A DNA stretch of 64,000 nt from Phycisphaerales bacterium (lineage in GTDB: Bacteria > Planctomycetota > Phycisphaerae > Sedimentisphaerales > Anaerobacaceae), in contig CP070678.1 of assembly GCA_020352515.1 (NCBI GenBank), forward strand, positions 5,215,705 through 5,279,704. Reading direction: 5' to 3'. Shown in pieces: positions 25,757 to 34,863 of the stretch (the first letter of the stretch is position 1; the number at the start of each line of letters is the position of its first letter). The translations under genes and the position numbers were made by a program. Under the pieces are notes generated by a model. The model worked only from the letters and a program-made list of their open reading frames with translations. It did not search any database and was not told the origin of the DNA.

Positions 25757-26860
25757 TCAGTCCGTAACCCCCTTTGGTTGTTTCTGGCTGCTCGTCTCGG
25801 GGGCGAGATGCTGGGCGATGCTGCGGGCGTCGGGATTTTCGATCACCCCTCGTTCGGTTATTATTGCAGAGATATCCCGGGCTTCGGTCACGTCGAAAGC
25901 GGGGTTGCACACGTCGATATCGTCCGGTGCAATCCTCGCTCCCGCAAAGGACGTCACCTCGTCGGCGTCTCTTTGCTCGATGGGTATATCGGCTCCGCTT
26001 GTTATGCTCAGGTCGAACGTGCTGGACGGCGCGGCGACATAGAACGGCACGGAGTGTTTCTTGGCCAGGATGCTGAGGCTGTAGGTGCCAATCTTGTTTG
26101 CCGTGTCGCCGTTGGCGGCGATCCTGTCGGCCCCTGTAATAACGGCGTTTACTTTGCCCTGCTTCATCAGCCAGCCCGCCATGCTGTCACATACGAGCAC
26201 CACATCGATGCCGGCCTCTTTCAGCTCCCACGCCGTCAGGCGGGCCCCCTGGAGCAGCGGCCGCGTCTCATCGGCATACACTGTGAAATTCCTGCCGCTC
26301 TTTTTCGCCTCGAACATCACCGACAGAGCGGTCCCCTGCCCGGCCGTCGCCAGGGCGCCGGCGTTGCAGTGCGTAAGGACCCCCGAGCCCTCGCGGATAA
26401 AATGCTGTCCGTTTTCGCCGATTCGCCGGCACATCTCCACGTCTTCCTGATAGACGGCGTGAGCCTCGGTGAGAATGGCACGGCGAAGATCGCGCAATCC
26501 TGAGTTCGGCTGCGCGGCGACGAATTCCTCCGCGCATCGCCTCACTCTCTCCAGCGCCCAGAAGAGATTGACCGCCGTGGGTCGCGACGACGCCAGATAC
26601 CTGCCGCACTCGCCCAAAACTTTCAGGGCATGTTCAAGGCTGTCTCGGCCGCCAGGCTTCTGCGCCGCCAGAACCAGACCGTAGGCGGCCGAGACGCCTA
26701 TCGCCGGGGCGCCCCGGACGGCAAGCGTCCTTATCGCCTCGTGGAGCTGCTCGATGCCGCGACACTGCAACTTGACAAGCTCGCCGGGCAGCCGCCGCTG
26801 GTCCACAAGCTCAAGGTACCCGTCGACGTCGCCAACCCATTTTAGCGCCTCTACTGCCAT
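25757..26860 (-). CDS. mtnA: S-methyl-5-thioribose-1-phosphate isomerase
   Basis: MtnA isomerises methylthioribose-1-phosphate to the ribulose form in methionine salvage from methylthioadenosine. The 367-residue product has RGAPAIGVSAAYG (49-61), LTHCNAGALATAGQGTAL with the catalytic Cys165, and TGADRIAANGDTANKIGTY with the catalytic Asp244; both match the enzyme family rather than eIF2B-like relatives. No mtnP, mtnK or mtnBCD gene is nearby. It sits at the head of the glycan set, 4 bases before the methyltransferase-GT2 fusion, and 77 bases after the flavoprotein gene. Confidence 0.94.
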   Translation of the reverse strand: MAVEALKWVGDVDGYLELVDQRRLPGELVKLQCRGIEQLHEAIRTLAVRGAPAIGVSAAYGLVLAAQKPGGRDSLEHALKVLGECGRYLASSRPTAVNLFWALERVRRCAEEFVAAQPNSGLRDLRRAILTEAHAVYQEDVEMCRRIGENGQHFIREGSGVLTHCNAGALATAGQGTALSVMFEAKKSGRNFTVYADETRPLLQGARLTAWELKEAGIDVVLVCDSMAGWLMKQGKVNAVITGADRIAANGDTANKIGTYSLSILAKKHSVPFYVAAPSSTFDLSITSGADIPIEQRDADEVTSFAGARIAPDDIDVCNPAFDVTEARDISAIITERGVIENPDARSIAQHLAPETSSQKQPKGVTD

Positions 26861-26937
26861 CAGACTCGTGTTCGGTGCATCCTATCGTGTATTTCTTCCG
26901 GTGGTCCACCTTCGGCCAACGCTTCATCGGCCGTATG

Positions 26938-28977
26938 TCATGCAGGACTGTAGATTTTCCCCTCACGATAATCCTGCCATGCCGGCTCAAAGGCCTTCCT
27001 ATCGACGGGGACCGGCCTGGGCTTGACCTCGCTGCATCGGAACAGCTCCGGATCGCTGTGGTCATACTGAATTCGGACAATCCAATCGCTGAGCCGCTGG
27101 TTCTCGCGCGTAAACTGCAGGGGCGTGCCCTTTGCCTTGTCTATCACGTCCGGATGTATCTGCACGCCGTCCTCGGCCAGGACAAGGTGCGAGCCGCGAG
27201 AGCCGCCGCCCTGTTCGAGCAGCGTGACAACGGCCTTGAGATAGGCAATGCTTGTCAGGGCCAGGTGCCCGGCCTGGACCGCTGCTATGATGTCCCTCGG
27301 GCTCTCAAGCTTAAAGCCTCGCTTCTGTATGTCCCCGTAAAGCGCAATGGCATCCTTCAAGGCGCCCCGCGCGTCATCCAGCCGTCTTATGTGCCCGCCG
27401 CAGGTCGTCATCCGCTCCTGAACGGCCTGCACGACGTCCGCCGGAGACGGCCCGGATGAAGTCGCGTGCCGACCGAGCCTGCCGACAAGCTCCTCCAACT
27501 GCCGCTCAATCTCGGCCCGCTCTTTCGAATAATCGGGTATCTTGCCGCCGTAAACGTTCGCGATGTATTGGGCCGCCCGCAGCCCGCCGGTCTGCCCGGC
27601 GTTCAACGCCGAGCCGCCGGGACGCTTGACGCCGTGGCTGCCCGCCATCTCCCCGATAACGAAGGTGTGCGGGACGCTGGACTGCCACCACCTGTCCACC
27701 GCAAAACCGCCGTTGTTATGCTGCGCGCAAATCGCTATCTCAAGAGGCTCCGAAAAAAGGTCGATGCCGTGCTCGGCATAAATCTCTATCGCGGGAGTAT
27801 TCATGTGGGCGAGTCTCTTGATCGGAGTCTCCTGAAGCGCCCCGGCTTTCTCCAGGTACTGGCGGGCCTCCGGCTCAAGAGCCTCAAGCGAGAACTGCTC
27901 CATCGCCTCCGAGCCGACAGGATTGCGCAAGAAGTCCATAAACACCCGCCGGCTTTTCTGGGTCTCGTTGAACACCAGAATATCAATCAGCGACGACTGC
28001 ATGTTCTCGATGCGCTGCGGGTCGAAGGGCCACTGGTAGCCCTTGAGGAAGATATTGGTCGCCATCCTGCTCATCGAGTCGAAGAAATCCGCCAGAAACT
28101 CCCGCTCGTCCCCGCCGTCAGCGTCGGTGCTGAAGATTCTCGGTATCGCCTGCATGTAGGTCCCCGAGACGTTCCAGCGGAATTTTATGCTCGCCAGACC
28201 GAACTGGGATTCGGTCAGGTTCTCGGCGGCCAGGCCCGCCTTGAAGGCAAGGCCGTGTATTCCGAGCTGGCCCCTCGGATAAACGCTGGTTTTGTACAGC
28301 TCTCCGGGCCCGCCCGCGGCCAGCACGATATTCTCCGCCAGAAAGACGTTGACGGCATAGTCCGCTTGGCCGATCTCGCCTTTATCCAGCGTCACCACCC
28401 CGGCGATTCGCCTCGACTTGCCCGAGCCGAGCGCCAGCAGGTGGGCAACCTCCTGCCCGTCGAATATGGCAATCCCGTATCGCTCCGCCTGTTTCTGCAG
28501 ACACTCGCTCATGAACTTGCTGGTCTTGGGACCGGCCGAGGTGGCCCGCTCGAACGGGTCGTGGTCCGTCTTGTAGCCAATGAAGCTGCCCATCGAGTCG
28601 GTCGGGAACGGAACGCCCGCCTGCACGAGATGGTAGAATTCGCGAAGCGAGCCTATGGCCTCGGCCAGCGCCAGGTCGCCGTGGCAGCAGCCGGCCGCGG
28701 TCAGGCTCTTGGCAAACTCCTCGGCGCTGTCCGGCACGTCCGGACTCGTGCCCATCTTGTAGTAGGTCTGCTTGTCCGAGCCGCTCATCCGAGAAGCGCC
28801 CAGCCCGATGCCCCCGGTGACCACGGCAATCCTCTGCTGTGCATCGGCGATGCCTTTGGCGCTCATGAATTCGTAAAGGTGAACCGCGCAGTTCATCCCC
28901 GCGGCGCCCGCGCCGACGATGACCGTGTTATAGCGGTGAAATCTGACGTCCTGACCGGCGATCTTCTGCGTTTCCAT
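26938..28977 (-). CDS. Fumarate-reductase-like FAD flavoprotein
   Basis: From ATG 28977 the product has 679 residues. The dinucleotide motif VIVGAGAAGMN begins at residue 20, and the C-terminal FAD segment contains HNNGGFAVDRWW and GSHGVKRPGGSALNAGQTGGLRAA. This is the SdhA/FrdA/NadB/AprA superfamily. The middle (about 240-440) is longer than in NadB, and neither a covalent-FAD His context nor the full NadB signature is evident. Relatives reduce or oxidise C-C bonds of small acids. It is the last of five closely spaced genes that look catabolic. The electron partner is unknown. Confidence 0.75.
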   Translation of the reverse strand: METQKIAGQDVRFHRYNTVIVGAGAAGMNCAVHLYEFMSAKGIADAQQRIAVVTGGIGLGASRMSGSDKQTYYKMGTSPDVPDSAEEFAKSLTAAGCCHGDLALAEAIGSLREFYHLVQAGVPFPTDSMGSFIGYKTDHDPFERATSAGPKTSKFMSECLQKQAERYGIAIFDGQEVAHLLALGSGKSRRIAGVVTLDKGEIGQADYAVNVFLAENIVLAAGGPGELYKTSVYPRGQLGIHGLAFKAGLAAENLTESQFGLASIKFRWNVSGTYMQAIPRIFSTDADGGDEREFLADFFDSMSRMATNIFLKGYQWPFDPQRIENMQSSLIDILVFNETQKSRRVFMDFLRNPVGSEAMEQFSLEALEPEARQYLEKAGALQETPIKRLAHMNTPAIEIYAEHGIDLFSEPLEIAICAQHNNGGFAVDRWWQSSVPHTFVIGEMAGSHGVKRPGGSALNAGQTGGLRAAQYIANVYGGKIPDYSKERAEIERQLEELVGRLGRHATSSGPSPADVVQAVQERMTTCGGHIRRLDDARGALKDAIALYGDIQKRGFKLESPRDIIAAVQAGHLALTSIAYLKAVVTLLEQGGGSRGSHLVLAEDGVQIHPDVIDKAKGTPLQFTRENQRLSDWIVRIQYDHSDPELFRCSEVKPRPVPVDRKAFEPAWQDYREGKIYSPA

Positions 28978-29025
28978 CTTACTCTCTGTTCTCCTGAATA
29001 GTCCCCTGGACAATCGAAAGTAAAT

Positions 29026-30540
29026 CTATTCCGTCTGCGGCGCCAACACTGCCGGCCGTGCGAATTCTCCCGTCATCTCGCGAGGCAGCATTCTCACTTC
29101 TCCGGCCCTGTCGCAGAAGTAAAGAGACGACTGGGACGGCTTTCTGCCGTGACCGTCCGCCCACAGCGCATAAAAATCGGGGTGCGCATTGACCGGACGC
29201 CTCGCGTACGTGTGGTTGTAGAGGCTGTCTCTCGTTAGCTGCCCGGCTTTCTTCCAGGTCTCTCCCAGGTCCTTGCTCACCCACATGGCCATCTCGCCGC
29301 CCGGATTATAGGGCTGGGGTCCGGTCTGGGTAGGCGCGATGATCCTCCATGTTCCGGCATCCTCGATATAAAGCGAGCCCATATCGTAGTTGTTGTCCGA
29401 GGTCATGGCCGGCAGTATCCGCCAGTTGTCCCCCGTCCATCGCGCGGTCGTCCACGTGCGAGGGTCGTTCTTCGGCCCGGCTTTGTACCCTCGGCTGGTC
29501 AGAAACAATATCACCGGCCGGCCTTCGGCGTCGAACCTGATATCCTTCAAATATACTTTAAGCCCCCGCGCTTCGCAATCGCATACGAGAGCCGGATTGC
29601 CCACCTCGGTCAGCGGGACAGTCACCCTCCTGCCGTCGGCGGTCCGCCATGTTTTGCCCAAATCGGCGGTCTCGATATAGTACAGATTCGTCCGCCAGTT
29701 GAGCCCCTTGTTCTGCGGGTGATAGTTGAACGCCGTGCCGGCTTTGCCGGCGTATGCGGCGCTGATTTGGTAGTGCCCCCTGTCGATTGCCGCCAGGCGC
29801 GTCCACTGCGACCAGCTAACGCCGTCGGCGCTCGTCATAAAACATATAGTCCGGTCGGCCGGATAATTATAGCGCGTGAAGAAACAGGCGAATCCCTTGC
29901 CTTTGAGATGCCATGCCTGCATGTAGGAGAAATTCGTCATCGGCGCCTCGCCCGAGCCTTCGCGTTTTGTGGCCTTCACAAGCTCAAAAGCGCTTATGTC
30001 GTACGGCCGTGTGCTCTTGTGAACGTACGACGGCCGAGGCGTGCCGTGCGAAGTCGAGAATATCCATATATGGCCGTCGTCGTCGAGCGAAATAACGGGA
30101 TTGTCGTGCGCGTCGTCGGTTTTCTTGTCCAGCAGTATCGTCGGCCGCGGCACCGTTTGCATCCTGTGGTCGTAGTATGAAACCATGTGCACCAGAGTTC
30201 GATTGCTGTGCGCGGTCGTCCCGCCGTAACAGAAAAATGTCTTGTCAACCTTCTGACAGTACACGGCAAACGGCTTGTGCTTGGCGCAATACGTGCCGAG
30301 CCCGCCGCTGTACTTGTAAACGTACTCGTCGCCGGACGGCTGATTCATGTACCAGATGCCGCGATAGCCCGTATCTTCAGCGTTAATAGTCACCGGCGGG
30401 CTTGCCGACCGCGCGGCGGGCGCCGGCCGAGGCAGCAGCAAGAATACAGAGACAGACAGACACAAAGCCGGCCCGAAAATCCCGCGGCTTGCTGCCGGCG
30501 CTCCGATTTGACCAAAGTCAGCCATTGTCTGTGCCGTCAC
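29026..30540 (-). CDS. Secreted BNR/Asp-box repeat protein (BNR_4-like; possible polysaccharide lyase or hydrolase)
   Basis: A 504-residue exported protein with a signal sequence (hydrophobic LCLSVSVFLLLP, then PAPAARSA) and a beta-propeller body. Asp-box motifs are visible: TADLGKTW, SKDLGETW and a degenerate SADGVSWSQW. The opening segment (GYRGIWYMNQ, then YSGGLGTYCAKHKPFAVY) resembles the BNR_4 group, which includes ulvan-lyase relatives (PL24/PL25) and many uncharacterised planctomycete and Bacteroidetes proteins. Enzymatic role is inferred, not shown. It is 12 bases before... downstream of the KDPG-aldolase-like gene, which fits breakdown of an acidic polysaccharide. Confidence 0.72.
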   Translation of the reverse strand: MTAQTMADFGQIGAPAASRGIFGPALCLSVSVFLLLPRPAPAARSASPPVTINAEDTGYRGIWYMNQPSGDEYVYKYSGGLGTYCAKHKPFAVYCQKVDKTFFCYGGTTAHSNRTLVHMVSYYDHRMQTVPRPTILLDKKTDDAHDNPVISLDDDGHIWIFSTSHGTPRPSYVHKSTRPYDISAFELVKATKREGSGEAPMTNFSYMQAWHLKGKGFACFFTRYNYPADRTICFMTSADGVSWSQWTRLAAIDRGHYQISAAYAGKAGTAFNYHPQNKGLNWRTNLYYIETADLGKTWRTADGRRVTVPLTEVGNPALVCDCEARGLKVYLKDIRFDAEGRPVILFLTSRGYKAGPKNDPRTWTTARWTGDNWRILPAMTSDNNYDMGSLYIEDAGTWRIIAPTQTGPQPYNPGGEMAMWVSKDLGETWKKAGQLTRDSLYNHTYARRPVNAHPDFYALWADGHGRKPSQSSLYFCDRAGEVRMLPREMTGEFARPAVLAPQTE

Positions 30541-30552
30541 CTATCCGGGTCG

Positions 30553-31338
30553 CTAACCTATGTTGAAGTTCCTGCCTGTCGCCTTGCTTATCTGTTCGAC
30601 GGAATCCTTGGCAAAATCGATTCCCGGATAGCTCTCGGCGCGCAGCCTGTCTATCAACTGCTTGATTTTCGCAAACTGAGCCGTCAAGAGGCCATAGTCC
30701 TGGCCGTCGATGATCCTTTGCATCGTGGCTTTCTCCACCAGGCTGAACGAGCCACCCAGCACCAGCACGCCGACCTTGATGTAATCGGGGATATTGTCGG
30801 CGTTGGTGCCGCCCGTGGGCATAAGGCTCACGGCCCTGTGAATCGCAGGATCAATCGCCTTGATGTACGCCGGTCCGCCCAGCTCTCTGGCGGGGAATAT
30901 CTTGCAGAGATTCGCCCCCTTCGAGAACTGGCTGACCACCTCTGCGGCGCTGCCGCAGCCCGGTATCATCACAATTTTGCGGGCGAGCTTTTCGTAGCTT
31001 GCGTCGCTGAAGTTCACGGGCGAAACCAGAAAGCACGCACCCGCATCCACCACCTGCCGCACCGAGGGCAGGGGGTCCTCCGGATGGGCGCTGTTGTATA
31101 CTTTGAGCATGCCGGGCCAGTCGATCAGACTGGCCGCCCCGGCGACGAAGTCGGGCAGCTCGGCCCGAAGGCGCTGGAGTTTTTCCAGCGGCTTGCTTAT
31201 GCGGCAGGTCACCTCCATGTTGTTGATGCCGGCCCTGACGAGGGCCTCGGCCGTCTTGACGATGTCCAGCCTGTCCTGGTTGAAGACAAGGACAAAGCCG
31301 TCTTGAAGCAGCGTCGTTATTGCATCCCTGATGTCCAT
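30553..31338 (-). CDS. KDPG/KHG aldolase-like protein, enlarged variant
   Basis: Class I aldolases of this family split 2-keto-3-deoxy-6-phosphogluconate or 4-hydroxy-2-oxoglutarate to pyruvate plus an aldehyde. The 261-residue product keeps MEVTCR with Glu42 and Arg46, GACFLVSP, IPGCGSAAEV, and the Schiff-base Lys146 in NLCKIFPAREL, followed by MPTGGTNADN. Differences from Eda are an insertion of about 15 residues after GAASLID (where Eda has GAGTV with an active-site Thr) and a 40-residue C-terminal extension. The substrate is therefore likely to differ. It lies between the SDR and the BNR gene with gaps of 9 and 12 bases. Confidence 0.8.
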   Translation of the reverse strand: MDIRDAITTLLQDGFVLVFNQDRLDIVKTAEALVRAGINNMEVTCRISKPLEKLQRLRAELPDFVAGAASLIDWPGMLKVYNSAHPEDPLPSVRQVVDAGACFLVSPVNFSDASYEKLARKIVMIPGCGSAAEVVSQFSKGANLCKIFPARELGGPAYIKAIDPAIHRAVSLMPTGGTNADNIPDYIKVGVLVLGGSFSLVEKATMQRIIDGQDYGLLTAQFAKIKQLIDRLRAESYPGIDFAKDSVEQISKATGRNFNIG

Positions 31339-31347
31339 TTCGTCTCC

Positions 31348-32145
31348 CTACAATCTCTTTAGGTGAAAGCCCCCGTCGACGTCGATGACGGTTCCCGTTG
31401 AAAAATCCAGCCTTCCTTCGGCGATGGCCCCTACGGCCCTTGCGACGTCTTCGGGCCGGCCCCAGCGTTTTATCGGCGTGAGGCCTTCCGATATCAGCTT
31501 GTCGTACTTCGCTTTGACACCGCTGGTCATGTCCGTCGCAATTATGCCGGGCCTGATTTCGAACACGCCGATATTATACTCGGCCAGCCTGTCGGCATAA
31601 AGCTTCGTCATCATGCTGATGCCCGCCTTGCTCACGCAGTATTCGCCGCGCCCCGGGCTGCTCGTGTAGGCCGAGATCGAGCCGGTGTTCACAATCCGCA
31701 TCGCCCGCTCAGGATTCGCCCTCCTCTGGTCTATCATCCAGTTGGCCACCTGCTGGGTCAAAAAATACGGCCCCTTGAGGTTAATCCCCATTACTCTGTC
31801 GTAGCTCTGCTCGGTCGCTTCGAGGATGTCCAGCCGCTTCAACGGGGCCACCCCGGCGTTATTGACGAGCATATCGCAGCGCCCGAATCTCTCGCGGGCC
31901 AGGTCAACCAGGCGCGCGCGGTCTTCGGCCGAGCCGATATCGCCGCGAAATATCTCGCACTGCGAGCCAAGAGCCTGCAATTCGTCCCGGGTTGTGCGGG
32001 CCGGAGATTCGTCGGGCTCGCCGTCGGCCGTGAAATCAAGATGGCTGACCGCCAGGTCGTAGCCCAGTGACGCCAGCTCTTTTGCTATTGCCCTTCCAAT
32101 ACCGCGGCTTGCGCCGGTAACGATTGCTGCAGGTCGCTCTGACAT
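31348..32145 (-). CDS. Short-chain dehydrogenase/reductase (FabG/KduD-like)
   Basis: A 265-residue classical SDR: TGASRGIGRAIA nucleotide motif near the N-terminus, NNAGVAPL, catalytic Ser in NTGSISAY, and YCVSKAG with the Tyr-Lys pair, then RPGIIATDM. Annotated relatives are called 3-ketoacyl-ACP reductases, but isolated copies in sugar operons often act on keto-sugars, as KduD does in uronate breakdown. An insertion after the second strand (FTADGEPDESPARTT) is unusual. The context next to a KDPG-aldolase-like gene favours a sugar-acid substrate. The start is taken as ATG 32145; an ATG 9 bases upstream is possible. Confidence 0.86.
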   Translation of the reverse strand: MSERPAAIVTGASRGIGRAIAKELASLGYDLAVSHLDFTADGEPDESPARTTRDELQALGSQCEIFRGDIGSAEDRARLVDLARERFGRCDMLVNNAGVAPLKRLDILEATEQSYDRVMGINLKGPYFLTQQVANWMIDQRRANPERAMRIVNTGSISAYTSSPGRGEYCVSKAGISMMTKLYADRLAEYNIGVFEIRPGIIATDMTSGVKAKYDKLISEGLTPIKRWGRPEDVARAVGAIAEGRLDFSTGTVIDVDGGFHLKRL

Positions 32146-32166
32146 TTTCAACATCCTTTCCGTTGC

Positions 32167-34806
32167 TCAGTGTTTCAGAAATTCGTTTATCTCTTTGGCC
32201 GCCTTCATCCCGTCGGCGACCGCCGCAACCACGGTTGCCGGGCCCCGGACGAGGTCGCCGCCTGCAAACACGCCTCTTCTCGAGGTCGCAAGTGAATCGG
32301 GCTGTGTGACAATCAGCCCGTCGGCCAGCTCCACTCCCGGAAGGATTCTCCGAATTCCTTCGGCGACCTGCTGGCCTATGGCCTCGACTACAACATCCAT
32401 CGCCAGATCGTAGCAACTGGACTTCAAAGGCTCCGGCCTGCGCCGGCCGGAATCGTCGGGCCGGCCGAGCCTGGTCGGGCAGAGCCTGATGCCTGTCAGC
32501 CTGCCGTCCTTGATGTTGAATCCGAGCGGAAGGGTCAATATCAGAAAATGCACTCCCAGCTCCATCGCCCGGTCACGCTCGGCGCTCCATGCGGGCATCT
32601 CCTTGAAAGAGCGGCGATATATGACATACACATCTTCGGCGCCGAGCTGCCTGGCCGTCACCGCCACATCGAGCGCGGTATTGCCGCCGCCTATGGCGGC
32701 AACAGATTTGCCTGCCAGGTCCGGCCGGTCCGGTTTCCTTGCGGCCGCAAGAAAATCCATCGCGTTCCATAACCCCTCGAGCTTCTCGCCGGTTGTACTG
32801 ACTGACCCGGAAAGACCGATGCCGATGAACGCAGCGTCGAATCCCTCCGCCATGATGGTATCCAGATTGAAATCGGCCCCAAGCTCGGTCCCGAGGCGCA
32901 AAACCATCCTATCCTCCGGCGCCCCGCCAAAGACGCCCGCAATCTCGTTCTTTAGAGAGGCGCCCTGTCTGTCCGGTGGAATTACCGATTCAATCATCCC
33001 CCCGAATTCGGCGCTCCTGTCGCAGATTGTCACCGTGTGTCCGGCCTCGAGCAGTCCGGCGGCACAGGTAAGGCCGGCCGGACCGGCGCCGACTACAGCT
33101 ACGTTCCTGCCGGTTGATTCGGCCGGAATCCTAAGCCTCGACCAGCCGTTCTTGTTCGCCTGCTCGGCCAGATACCTCTGTATCTCGGCAATCGGAAGAG
33201 GGCCGTCACCTATCAACCCCTCCAGGCAGCCGCCCTGGCACTGCTGCTCCACCGGGCAAAGCCGCGCACAAACCTCCGGAAATATGTTGGACTCCCGCAG
33301 CACCTCGTAGGCGCCCCTGTCGTCACCCTCGAGAAAGAGACTGATAAACGTGGGTATATCGACGCCCGCCGGACACGCCAATTGACACGTCGGCTCCTGG
33401 CACTTTCGGCAGGCCGAGGCGAGGCGCGCCAGGTTGTCCCGGTCGCTCATCCTGCCGAGTTCGAATATCGGGCCGTACACCTCGTTGTCTCTTACCACGC
33501 AGCCGGTCATCCCGCCGTCGCGCATTATCTGCGTGCACGCGCTGCACGCAACACAGACCTTTTCCGGGAAAAGGCGCCCCTTGGTGATGATGTCTTTTGC
33601 AAAGTCGGGATATGCGAACGCCATCCTGCCGGCCCCTATCAGGGTCACGAGCCCTTTGGCCTTGGCGGCCGCAGCGACGTTTGCAAACAGCGTCCGAAGC
33701 CAGCTATAACCGGTCCCGACCATGGCTATATCGCCGAATTGCCGTTGAATCTCGGCGGTCAGATTAATGAGGCGCGCCACGCCCGCCAGCGGGTGCTCCG
33801 GCTCTTCGTATCCGCCGACTATCGGCTGATTGAACGGCCTGCCCACGTGAGGGTTGTAGTAGGGATTGGCCACGGTGATGTTGATGAGCCTCACGCCGCG
33901 ATCGCGCAAAAGGGACACCAGCTTCGCGGGCTCGGTCAAATCGGCCTTGGTGTAATCATCCCTGTCAACCCCCCAGCCGTACGGATACGGTATCGCGTCG
34001 TAGATGCCGAGCCTGGTGACGACTCGTCCCCGGCGGCCCAGCTCCTTGCTGATCCTGTCAACCACCTCGAGCACAAACCGAGTTCGATTCTCGAACGAGC
34101 CGCCGTATCTGCCCTTTCTGTTTCGGCCGGCCAGCAGCTCGTTTATCAGGTATCCGTGGCACGACTTCACATCCACCGCGTCAAAGCCGACCTCGAACGC
34201 GATTCTCGCGGCCCGCACGTACGCCTCCTGAAGCCCCTCGAGATACTCATCCGTCACCAACGGCCAATCCTCGGGTATTCTGCTTTTGGCATTCGTGTCG
34301 GGCGGCTGCTGCGGGATAAGAGCATCGCGGTAGGGATCCCGCCGGGGGATCATCGGGCGCGCCGTGCCGTCGGGCTTGCTGTATCTGCCGGAGTGCGTTA
34401 ACTGGGCCACGATAAACGGTCTGTGATTTGGGCCATTGGCCGCCGCGCTTTCCCTGGTCCGCCTGATAAGTGCGGCAAAGCGCTCCGCGGTCTCCTCGTG
34501 CAGCCAGAGCTGTCTCGGATTGGCCCTTCCCTCGGGCGCCACGGCTATCGCCTCTGCCCAGATCAGGCCCGCGCCGCCGGCGGCGAATCTCTCGTATCGC
34601 CGCATGGTCAGACTGCCCGGATTGCCCTGCGAATCGCCGTCGCAGCCCTCCATGGGATGGACGGCAAGAGAATTCGGTATGACAATTTCGTCGAGCTCGA
34701 CCGGCTCGGCCAGAATCGAGACATCCTCGGAGGCATCGACCTGCAGACCGAGCCGACCGGCCAATTTCTTCAAGTCGTCAACACTGCTCAGTTCAAACTC
34801 CCACAT
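32167..34806 (-). CDS. Old-yellow-enzyme-like reductase fused to a GltD-like FAD/NAD(P) module
   Basis: The 879-residue product has an N-terminal flavin TIM barrel (about 30-420; AVHPMEG, SCHGYLINELLAGRNRKGRYGGSFENR, and VGTGYSWLR near its end). A 4Fe-4S cluster loop (CVACSACTQIMRDGGMTGC, about 420-440) follows. Then comes a GltD-type dicluster segment (CRKCQEPTCQLACPAGVDIPTF, EVCARLCPVEQQCQGGC), and finally FAD and NAD(P) Rossmann folds (VVGAGPAGLTCA; AIGGGNTALDVA). 2,4-dienoyl-CoA and 2-enoate reductases share the barrel-cluster-Rossmann layout; the extra GltD-type Cys segment is a further elaboration. It should reduce an activated C=C bond with NAD(P)H. Confidence 0.85.
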   Translation of the reverse strand: MWEFELSSVDDLKKLAGRLGLQVDASEDVSILAEPVELDEIVIPNSLAVHPMEGCDGDSQGNPGSLTMRRYERFAAGGAGLIWAEAIAVAPEGRANPRQLWLHEETAERFAALIRRTRESAAANGPNHRPFIVAQLTHSGRYSKPDGTARPMIPRRDPYRDALIPQQPPDTNAKSRIPEDWPLVTDEYLEGLQEAYVRAARIAFEVGFDAVDVKSCHGYLINELLAGRNRKGRYGGSFENRTRFVLEVVDRISKELGRRGRVVTRLGIYDAIPYPYGWGVDRDDYTKADLTEPAKLVSLLRDRGVRLINITVANPYYNPHVGRPFNQPIVGGYEEPEHPLAGVARLINLTAEIQRQFGDIAMVGTGYSWLRTLFANVAAAAKAKGLVTLIGAGRMAFAYPDFAKDIITKGRLFPEKVCVACSACTQIMRDGGMTGCVVRDNEVYGPIFELGRMSDRDNLARLASACRKCQEPTCQLACPAGVDIPTFISLFLEGDDRGAYEVLRESNIFPEVCARLCPVEQQCQGGCLEGLIGDGPLPIAEIQRYLAEQANKNGWSRLRIPAESTGRNVAVVGAGPAGLTCAAGLLEAGHTVTICDRSAEFGGMIESVIPPDRQGASLKNEIAGVFGGAPEDRMVLRLGTELGADFNLDTIMAEGFDAAFIGIGLSGSVSTTGEKLEGLWNAMDFLAAARKPDRPDLAGKSVAAIGGGNTALDVAVTARQLGAEDVYVIYRRSFKEMPAWSAERDRAMELGVHFLILTLPLGFNIKDGRLTGIRLCPTRLGRPDDSGRRRPEPLKSSCYDLAMDVVVEAIGQQVAEGIRRILPGVELADGLIVTQPDSLATSRRGVFAGGDLVRGPATVVAAVADGMKAAKEINEFLKH

Positions 34807-34863
34807 CAGCTTTTCCCCTGTCCGGATTGCGGCGGCGCCAAGACGGGCGGCAGATCCTCGATC

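Noticed and set aside
27466-29001. 511-codon plus-strand frame antisense to the flavoprotein
   Set aside because: Composition typical of a shadow frame; the minus-strand protein has clear FAD motifs.
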